Assembly: GCF_030812215.1 (NCBI RefSeq)
Contig: NZ_JAUSSG010000013.1
Coordinates: forward strand, 1 to 64,000
DNA length: 64,000 nucleotides
Reading direction: 5' to 3'
Source of the DNA: Variovorax boronicumulans
Lineage (GTDB): Bacteria; Pseudomonadota; Gammaproteobacteria; Burkholderiales; Burkholderiaceae_C
Both the position numbers and the translations under genes were made by a program. Below are positions 58,581-64,000 of this stretch, one piece after another; position 1 is the first letter of the stretch, and every line of letters starts with the position of its first letter. The notes under the pieces were generated by a model. That model saw only the letters and a program-made list of their open reading frames with translations, was not told where the DNA came from and searched no databases.

Positions 58581-59615
58581 ATGACCCCTTCCCCCGCGGC
58601 GCCCGCCAACACCCATCCCTATGAGAGCCTCACGCCCGACGTGGTGCTCGACGCGCTCGCGACGCTAGGCCTGCACGGCGACGGCCGGCTCACCGGCCTG
58701 AACTCCTATGAAAACCGGGTCTACCAGGTGTTCCTGGAGGACCGCAGTGCGGTGGTGGTCAAGTTTTACCGCCCCGAGCGTTGGAGCGAAGCCGAGATCC
58801 TCGAAGAGCATGGCTTCTCGCTCGAGCTGGCCGCGGCCGAAGTGCCGGCCGTGCCGCCCCTGGTCTTCGGCGGCAAGACCCTGCACCACCACGCCGGCTT
58901 CGCTTTCAGCGTGAGTCCATACCGCGGCGGCCGCGCGCCCGAACTCGACAACTTCGAGGTGCTCGAATGGGTCGGCCGGTTCCTGGCGCGCATCCACACC
59001 GTGGGCAGCGCCAAGTCCTTCGAGGCCCGTCCCGCGCTCGACCTGCAGACCTTCGGCCTCGATTCGCGCGACTGGCTGCTGGAAAACGACAAGATCCCGC
59101 TCGACATGCAGCGCGACTGGGAAAAGACCTGCAACGAGGCACTGGACATGGTCCGCGCGACCGCCCTCGCGCTGCAGCCGCCGGCCTCCGACTTCCAGCC
59201 GCGCAAGCTCCGCCTGCACGGCGACGTGCACCCCGGCAACATCCTGTGGACGCCCACCGACCGCCCCGGCGGCGGCCCGCACTTCGTCGACCTGGACGAC
59301 GCGCGCACCGGCTTTGCCGTTCAAGACCTGTGGATGCTGCTCTCGGGCGACCGCGCGCAGCGCACCTCGCAGCTGTCGGGCCTGCTCGACGGCTACGAGC
59401 AGTTCCGCGAATTCGATCGCCGCGAACTCGCGCTGATCGAGCCGCTGCGCACGCTGCGGCTCATCCACTACAGCGCGTGGCTCGCGCGCCGCTGGGAAGA
59501 CCCGATCTTCCCGATCAACTTCCCGTGGTTCGGCTCGAGCGACTACTGGAAGGGGCAGATCCTCGTACTGGAAGACCAGTGCGAGCAGATGGCCGAAGAC
59601 CCCCTCTACGCCTAG
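58581..59615 (+). CDS. srkA: Stress response serine/threonine kinase A (SrkA/RdoA/YihE)
   Basis: A eukaryotic-like APH-fold kinase of 344 residues, near E. coli SrkA (328). SrkA protects against stress-induced death by countering MazEF. Key motifs are GLNSYENRVYQV (nucleotide loop), VVVKFYRPERW (ATP-binding Lys), LHGDVHPGNIL (catalytic Asp) and HFVDLDDARTG (metal Asp). In E. coli it is cotranscribed with dsbA; here it follows a DUF2855 gene. Confidence 0.93.
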   Translation: MTPSPAAPANTHPYESLTPDVVLDALATLGLHGDGRLTGLNSYENRVYQVFLEDRSAVVVKFYRPERWSEAEILEEHGFSLELAAAEVPAVPPLVFGGKTLHHHAGFAFSVSPYRGGRAPELDNFEVLEWVGRFLARIHTVGSAKSFEARPALDLQTFGLDSRDWLLENDKIPLDMQRDWEKTCNEALDMVRATALALQPPASDFQPRKLRLHGDVHPGNILWTPTDRPGGGPHFVDLDDARTGFAVQDLWMLLSGDRAQRTSQLSGLLDGYEQFREFDRRELALIEPLRTLRLIHYSAWLARRWEDPIFPINFPWFGSSDYWKGQILVLEDQCEQMAEDPLYA

Positions 59616-59620
59616 AAATG

Positions 59621-60592
59621 TCAGCCCCCCGGCTTTTCACTTCGCTTCGCTGCGTGTAATTCGCCACCCCCCATGGGGGAGGCCCGGCCACCTTGGGGCG
59701 GCCCGGCGGTGGCCGGCTGCGTGTTGGCGACGCCCTGCAGCAGCCGCTCGACCAGCACATTGGGCGGGCCTGCGCGCCACACGCCATAGGCCTCCGACTG
59801 CGCCACCGGCCGATCGAGCGGCCGGAACACAGCGCCGCGCAGGGCCGAGTTGCGCATTGCCTGCGGCACCAGCGCAACGCCCATGCCCTGCGACACCAGC
59901 GAAACGACGGCGAGCCAATGGCGCACTTCATGCCGCACCTCGGGCAGGAAGCCCGCGTCGGCGCAGATCGACAGGATGCGTTCGTGATAGTCCGGTGAGG
60001 CCTCGCGCGAAAACAGCACGAAAGGCTGGTTGCGCAAGTCGGCCGGGGCCAGCACCTTCTTGCGGGCGAGCGAATGTCCCGCGGGCAGGCAGCACACGAA
60101 AGGCTCCGACAGCAGCAGGCGGTGATGCAGCTCGGGCGGCATGCGGCTCGTGTGAACGAAGCCGAGGTCGAGCCGGTCGTGCAGCAGTTCGGCGATCTGC
60201 ACGCCCGAGTTGAGTTCGTTCAGCGTGATACGCACCGCCGGGTGCTTTGCCTGGAATGCGCGCAGCGCGGGCGGCAATCCGCGATAGAGCATCGCGCCGA
60301 CAAAGCCGATGCGAAGGCGCCCCGCCGAGCCGGTCGCCACATCGCGCGCCTCCGTCGCGGCCTCTTCCGCTTGCTGCAGCAAGCGACGCGCCGAGATGCG
60401 CAGCGCCTCGCCCGCATGCGTGAGCCGCACCTCCTTGCTGTTGCGCTCGAACAGCCGCGCGCCCACCGACTCTTCGAGCTGGCGGATCGCGACCGACAGC
60501 GGCGGCTGCGAAATCGACAGGCGCCGCGCTGCGCGCCCGAAGTGCAGCTCTTCGGCCAGCACCGAGAAGTAGCGCAGGTGTCGCAGTTCCAT
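59621..60592 (-). CDS. LysR-family regulator with repeat-derived C-terminal tail
   Basis: A LysR regulator of 323 residues of the CbbR/BenM-like branch, starting MELRHLRYFSVLAEELHFGRA. The helix-turn-helix AARRLSISQPPLSVAIRQLE follows. The last 30 or so residues (ATAGPPQGGRASPMGGGELH...) are encoded by an intergenic-type palindromic element and do not look like a LysR domain. It is divergent from the acyl-CoA dehydrogenase gene with an inverted repeat between. It is the likely regulator of the acyl-CoA dehydrogenase-Bug-CoA transferase genes. Confidence 0.9.
   Translation of the reverse strand: MELRHLRYFSVLAEELHFGRAARRLSISQPPLSVAIRQLEESVGARLFERNSKEVRLTHAGEALRISARRLLQQAEEAATEARDVATGSAGRLRIGFVGAMLYRGLPPALRAFQAKHPAVRITLNELNSGVQIAELLHDRLDLGFVHTSRMPPELHHRLLLSEPFVCCLPAGHSLARKKVLAPADLRNQPFVLFSREASPDYHERILSICADAGFLPEVRHEVRHWLAVVSLVSQGMGVALVPQAMRNSALRGAVFRPLDRPVAQSEAYGVWRAGPPNVLVERLLQGVANTQPATAGPPQGGRASPMGGGELHAAKRSEKPGG
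59630..59715. repeat. Palindromic repeat element read into the LysR gene
   Basis: The element has TTCGCTTCGCTGCGTG, then CACCCCCCATGGGGGAGG (a CCCCCATGGGGG palindrome), then GGCCCGGCCACC and GGGGCGGCCCGG. It covers the end of the srkA/LysR interval and the last 30 or so codons of the LysR gene. It resembles common Comamonadaceae dispersed repeats (recognised from memory, not searched). Confidence 0.55.
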
Positions 60593-60602
60593 GAATAGGC
60601 AG

Positions 60603-60628
60603 ATCGAATCGAACAAGACCAATTCGAT
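60603..60628. promoter_or_regulatory. LysR-type inverted repeat upstream of acyl-CoA dehydrogenase
   Basis: ATCGAAT (60603-60609) and ATTCGAT (60622-60628) are perfect 7-nt inverted arms with a 12-nt spacer, in the 91-nt interval between the divergent LysR and dehydrogenase genes. Size and position fit a LysR recognition site. Confidence 0.55.
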
Positions 60629-60683
60629 ATTAGACACGGATCGTCGCAGCTTCAACAATGCAGCGAACCCAGGAGACAAACGC

Positions 60684-62405
60684 ATGCCTGAAAACGCCGC
60701 ACATGCCGCGCTGCCCACTGCGCACGCCCATCCGATTCCCGACCGCCACGGCCAGAACCTGTTCACCGCCGACACCGAGCTGCACGACCTGCTCGCGCTC
60801 TACCTGCCCGAGGACCTGCGCACCCACATGCGGCCGCACTTCGAGCGCCTGGGCGGCCTCGCGGGCGGCCTGCTCGACGAACTGGCCGGCACCGCCGACC
60901 GCAATCCGCCCACACTGAAGCAACGCACCCGCACGGGCCTGGACGAGCAGAAGGTCCTCAAGCATCCGGCCTACGTGGAGATGGAACGCCTTGCGCTCAG
61001 CGAGTTCGGCCTGGCAGCGATCTCGCACCGCGACGAGACGCTGGGCTGGAGGGGCAAGATGCCGCCGCTGGTCAAGTACGTGCTGACCTATCTCTTCGTG
61101 CAGGCCGAGTTCGGGCTGTGCTGCCCGGTCTCGATGACCGATTCGCTCACGCGCACGCTCAAGAAGTTCGGCAATCCCGAACTGGTCGCGCGCTTCCTGC
61201 CGCGCCTGACCTCGCTCGACTTCGACGAGCTCGCGCAGGGCGCGATGTTCATGACCGAGCAGGCCGCGGGCTCCGACATCGCGGCCACCGCGACGATGGC
61301 ACGCCGCGAGGCCGACGGCAGCTGGCGCATCACCGGCGACAAGTGGTTCTGCTCCAACCCCGATGCCGATTTTGCGATGGTGCTCGCGCGCGCCGAGGAT
61401 GGCGAAGCGGGCATGAAGGGTGTGTCGCTGTTCCTGCTGCCGCGCCGGCTCGAGGACGGCAGCCTCAACCACTACCGGATCATTCGCCTGAAGGACAAGC
61501 TGGGCACGCGCTCGATGGCGAGCGGCGAGATCAGGCTCGAAGGCGCGGTCGCCTGGCTCGTCGGCGAAGAAGGCCGCGGCTTCGTACAGATGGCCGACAT
61601 GGTGAACAACTCGCGCTTGTCGAACGGCGTGCGCGCTGCGGGCCTCATGCGCCGCGCGGTGGCCGAGGCCGAATACATCGCCTCCGAACGCCGCGCCTTC
61701 GGCCGCACGCTCGACCAGATGCCGCTGATGCAGCGCCAGCTCGACAAGCTGCGCCTGCCGGCCGAGCAGGCGCGCACGATGGTGTGCCAGACCGCGCTGG
61801 CCCTCGCGCGCTCCGATGCGGGCGAGCCCGATGCGTACGCGCTGCTGCGCATCCTCACGCCGCTCATCAAGTTCCGTGCGTGCCGCGACGCGCGCAAGGT
61901 GACAGGCGATGCGATGGAGGTGCGCGGCGGCTGCGGCTACATCGAGGAGTGGAGCGATCCGCGCCTCGTGCGCGATGCGCACCTGGGCTCGATCTGGGAA
62001 GGCACGAGCAACATCGTGGCGCTGGACGTCATTCGCGCGGTGAAGCGCGAAGGCTCGCTGCCGGTGCTGCGCGCGCATTGCGAGACGCTGCTCGACGATG
62101 CGACGCTCGCGCCTGCCTTCGCCAAAGCCTTGCACGACTCGCTGGCACGCGCCGCAGCGCTGGCCGAGACCGCGGCACGCGAAGGCGGCGATGTGCTCGC
62201 GCGCCAGGCCGCATCGGCGCTCTACCACTGCACGAGCAGCATCGCGATGGCCTGGGAGGCCAGCCGCAGCGGCTCTGCCGCGCGCCTACGCTGGGCGCAA
62301 CTGGTGCTGCTGCACCGCGTGTTGCCGCGCGACCCGCTCGCCCCCGACGCGATGCCCGCGGACTGGAACAACACCGCGATGCGCACCGCCAAAGCCATCG
62401 CCTGA
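60684..62405 (+). CDS. Acyl-CoA dehydrogenase family protein (AidB-like)
   Basis: A flavoprotein of 573 residues, longer than the usual 380-400 and near the AidB size (541). It has FMTEQAAGSDIAAT (FAD-binding), WRITGDKWFCSNPDADF, RRAFGRTLDQMPLMQRQL and the late GGCGYIEEWSDPRLVRDAHLGSIWEGTSNI, quoted in part as YIEEWSDPRLVRDAHLGSIW. This late motif is AidB-typical, with an Arg/Glu-containing active site. AGGAG precedes the ATG. The cluster with a Bug receptor and CoA-transferase favours catabolism over DNA repair. Confidence 0.9.
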   Translation: MPENAAHAALPTAHAHPIPDRHGQNLFTADTELHDLLALYLPEDLRTHMRPHFERLGGLAGGLLDELAGTADRNPPTLKQRTRTGLDEQKVLKHPAYVEMERLALSEFGLAAISHRDETLGWRGKMPPLVKYVLTYLFVQAEFGLCCPVSMTDSLTRTLKKFGNPELVARFLPRLTSLDFDELAQGAMFMTEQAAGSDIAATATMARREADGSWRITGDKWFCSNPDADFAMVLARAEDGEAGMKGVSLFLLPRRLEDGSLNHYRIIRLKDKLGTRSMASGEIRLEGAVAWLVGEEGRGFVQMADMVNNSRLSNGVRAAGLMRRAVAEAEYIASERRAFGRTLDQMPLMQRQLDKLRLPAEQARTMVCQTALALARSDAGEPDAYALLRILTPLIKFRACRDARKVTGDAMEVRGGCGYIEEWSDPRLVRDAHLGSIWEGTSNIVALDVIRAVKREGSLPVLRAHCETLLDDATLAPAFAKALHDSLARAAALAETAAREGGDVLARQAASALYHCTSSIAMAWEASRSGSAARLRWAQLVLLHRVLPRDPLAPDAMPADWNNTAMRTAKAIA

Positions 62406-62430
62406 TTCACAAAAAAACGGAGACATTCCC

Positions 62431-63417
62431 TTGCGACACTTCACCCATCTTCTCGCCGCGGTCACCGCGTGCGCCGCGTTGCTGAGTGCGGCACCCACCG
62501 CACAAGCCCAAGGCCCTTTCCCTTCCAAGCCCCTGACGCTGGTCGTTCCCTTCCCTCCGGGTGGCCCCACCGATGCGATGGCGCGCACGCTCGCCGCCGA
62601 GATGAAGGACCGCCTGGGCCAACCCATGATCGTGGAGAACCGCGCGGGCGCGGGCGGCAACATCGGCGCCGAGTACGTGGCGCGCACCGAGGCCGACGGC
62701 CACACGCTGCTGTTCGGCACCTCGGGCCCGCTCGCCATCAACGCGAGCCTCTACCGCAAGATCAACTACGACCCGGTCAAGAGCTACGCGCCGGTGATCC
62801 AGGTCGGCTACCTGCCCAACATCCTGGTGGTGAACCCGGCGCTGCCGGTGAAGACCGTGCCCGAGCTCGTCGCCTACGCCAAGGCCAACCCCGGCAAGCT
62901 CAGCTATGCCTCGTCGGGCAACGGCGCGTCGTCGCACCTGGCGGGCGTGCTGTTCAACTCGGTGGCCGGCACCGACCTGCAGCACATCCCCTACAAGGGC
63001 ACGGGCCCGGCGCTCAACGACCTTTTGGGCAACCAGGTCAGCATGACCTTCACCGACATCCTCACCGCGCTGCCCTACGTGAAGGCCGGCAAGCTGCGCG
63101 CACTGGGCGTGGCAACGCTCGCGCGCTCGCAGGCGCTTCCTGACGTGCCGACGATCTCGGAGCAGGGCTACAAGGGCTACGACGTGAGCGTGTTCTTCGG
63201 CATCGTCGCGCCGGCCGGCACGCCCGCGGACCGCGTGACCAAGCTCAACCACGCGTTTGCCGAAGTGCTGAACTCGCCCAAGGTGAAGCAGATGTTCGCG
63301 GCGCAAGGGCTCGAAGCCTCGGCCGATACGTCACCGCAGAAGCTCGGCCAGTTCATCGTGAGCGAATCGGCCAAGTGGAAGGACGTCGTGAAGAAGTCCG
63401 GCGCGCAGCTCGACTGA
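62431..63417 (+). CDS. Bug-family (TctC) solute receptor, TTG start
   Basis: A periplasmic receptor of 328 residues with a signal peptide (RHFTHLLAAVTACAALLSAA). The start is TTG at 62431, with GGAGA ten bases upstream. The family plan is canonical: LTLVVPFPPGGPTDAMART, ENRAGAGGNIGAEYVART, SSHLAGVLFNSVAG and IPYKGTGPALNDLLGNQVSM. The Asp in GGPTDA is the usual ligand-side residue. It is placed between an acyl-CoA dehydrogenase and a CoA-transferase gene, so the ligand is probably a carboxylic acid used by them. Confidence 0.93.
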   Translation: MRHFTHLLAAVTACAALLSAAPTAQAQGPFPSKPLTLVVPFPPGGPTDAMARTLAAEMKDRLGQPMIVENRAGAGGNIGAEYVARTEADGHTLLFGTSGPLAINASLYRKINYDPVKSYAPVIQVGYLPNILVVNPALPVKTVPELVAYAKANPGKLSYASSGNGASSHLAGVLFNSVAGTDLQHIPYKGTGPALNDLLGNQVSMTFTDILTALPYVKAGKLRALGVATLARSQALPDVPTISEQGYKGYDVSVFFGIVAPAGTPADRVTKLNHAFAEVLNSPKVKQMFAAQGLEASADTSPQKLGQFIVSESAKWKDVVKKSGAQLD

Positions 63418-63439
63418 CGGCGACGCACGGAACACCGAC

Positions 63440-64000
63440 ATGACATCTCCTCCCCAAGGCGCCCTCGCGGGCATCCGCGTCCTCGACATCTCGCGCATCC
63501 TCGGCGGCCCGTACTGCGGCCAGATCCTCGGCGACCACGGCGCCGACGTGCTCAAGGTGGAGCCGCCGCAGGGCGACGACACGCGCACCTGGGGGCCACC
63601 CTTCAAGGAAGGCGTGGCCTCGTACTACCACGGCCTGAACCGCAACAAGCGCGTGCAGCACCTGGACTTCTCGACCGAAGAGGGCCGCGAGGCACTGCTC
63701 GCGCTGGTGGCCGAGGCCGACGTGCTGATCGAGAACTTCAAGACCGGCACGATGGAGCGCTGGGGCATCGGCTACGAGACGCTCTCGCAGCGCTTTCCGC
63801 GCCTCGTGTGGTGCCGCGTGTCGGGCTTCGGCGCCGATGGGCCGCTGGGCGCGCTGCCCGGCTACGACGCGGCGGTGCAGGCGATGACCGGCATCATGAG
63901 CATCAACGGCGAAGCCGACGGCGGCCCGCTGCGCGTGGGTCTGCCGGTGGTCGATATGGTGACGGGTCTCAACGCGGTGATCGGCGTGCTGCTCGCGCTG
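63440..64000 (+). CDS. CaiB/BaiF family CoA-transferase (truncated by window edge)
   Basis: The N-terminal 187 residues of a class III CoA-transferase, which moves CoA between carboxylic acids. The conserved start is seen: LAGIRVLDISRILGGPYCGQ, LGDHGADVLKVEPPQGDDTR, then GLNRNKR and VLIENFKTGTMERWG. The catalytic Asp, placed around residue 170 in the family, matches VVDMVTGLNA near the visible end. It forms an operon-like row with the acyl-CoA dehydrogenase and Bug receptor. Confidence 0.92.
   Translation, partial: MTSPPQGALAGIRVLDISRILGGPYCGQILGDHGADVLKVEPPQGDDTRTWGPPFKEGVASYYHGLNRNKRVQHLDFSTEEGREALLALVAEADVLIENFKTGTMERWGIGYETLSQRFPRLVWCRVSGFGADGPLGALPGYDAAVQAMTGIMSINGEADGGPLRVGLPVVDMVTGLNAVIGVLLAL

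Overview
The window is a GC-rich chromosomal segment of a Burkholderiales bacterium, most likely Comamonadaceae and Variovorax-like. Four things point there: the str operon order rpsL-rpsG-fusA-tuf, the many LysR regulators, two Bug/TctC solute receptors plus TRAP and Liv-type importers, and dispersed Comamonadaceae-style intergenic palindromes. This is inference from gene content and was not tested by alignment. No tRNA, rRNA, CRISPR array, insertion sequence or prophage was seen.

Layout. 1-3.9 kb: str operon on the minus strand, with a readable sigma70-type promoter. 3.9-7.7 kb: DacA-type carboxypeptidase, alpha/beta hydrolase, a 2Fe-2S ferredoxin, a VanZ-family membrane protein and a HemJ/CopD-family membrane protein, all minus. 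7.8-8.0 kb: a structured leader or small RNA candidate. 8.1-10.3 kb: hemB and corA. 10.4-12.3 kb: two paralogous small secreted proteins with duplicated upstream DNA, and a divergent LysR gene. 12.4-15.7 kb: dienelactone hydrolase, DsbA-like isomerase, SDR, MarC and EVE-domain genes.

15.8-24.8 kb: a livK, acyl-CoA ligase, livF, livG, livM, livH, araC cluster (read right to left) with an esterase upstream. It is interrupted by a block of nested long inverted repeats between livG and livF. 25-31.3 kb: purT, a beta-oxidation pair (3-hydroxyacyl-CoA dehydrogenase and enoyl-CoA hydratase), a serine hydrolase, coaX, a BON-LysM protein and a rhodanese. 31.5-35.4 kb: TRAP transporter dctPQM, with a large insertion in DctM. 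35.5-40 kb: an apparently exported dikinase-like protein, glutathione reductase and ketopantoate reductase.

40-47 kb: a LysR regulator divergent from a six-gene operon of one ABC importer (permease, ATPase, binding protein, permease), a SLOG-fold protein and AMP nucleosidase. 47-54.2 kb: a Bug receptor, ArsR-like regulator, cytochrome P450, PNPOx-like protein, GST, LysR and two uncharacterised exported proteins. 54.3-57.3 kb: NodI/NodJ-type exporter, then ohrR-ohr with a clear OhrR operator. 57.4-64 kb: DUF2855 protein, SrkA-type kinase, and a LysR divergent from acyl-CoA dehydrogenase, Bug receptor and CoA-transferase.

The theme outside the housekeeping loci is scavenging and CoA-linked catabolism of organic acids, each uptake system sitting beside its own regulator and activating enzymes. 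The most unusual items are the repeat block inside the liv cluster, the attenuator-like RNA upstream of the hemJ-like gene, the apparently secreted glucan-water-dikinase-like protein, the importer-SLOG-AMP nucleosidase operon, and the duplicated secreted-protein module with matching upstream DNA.
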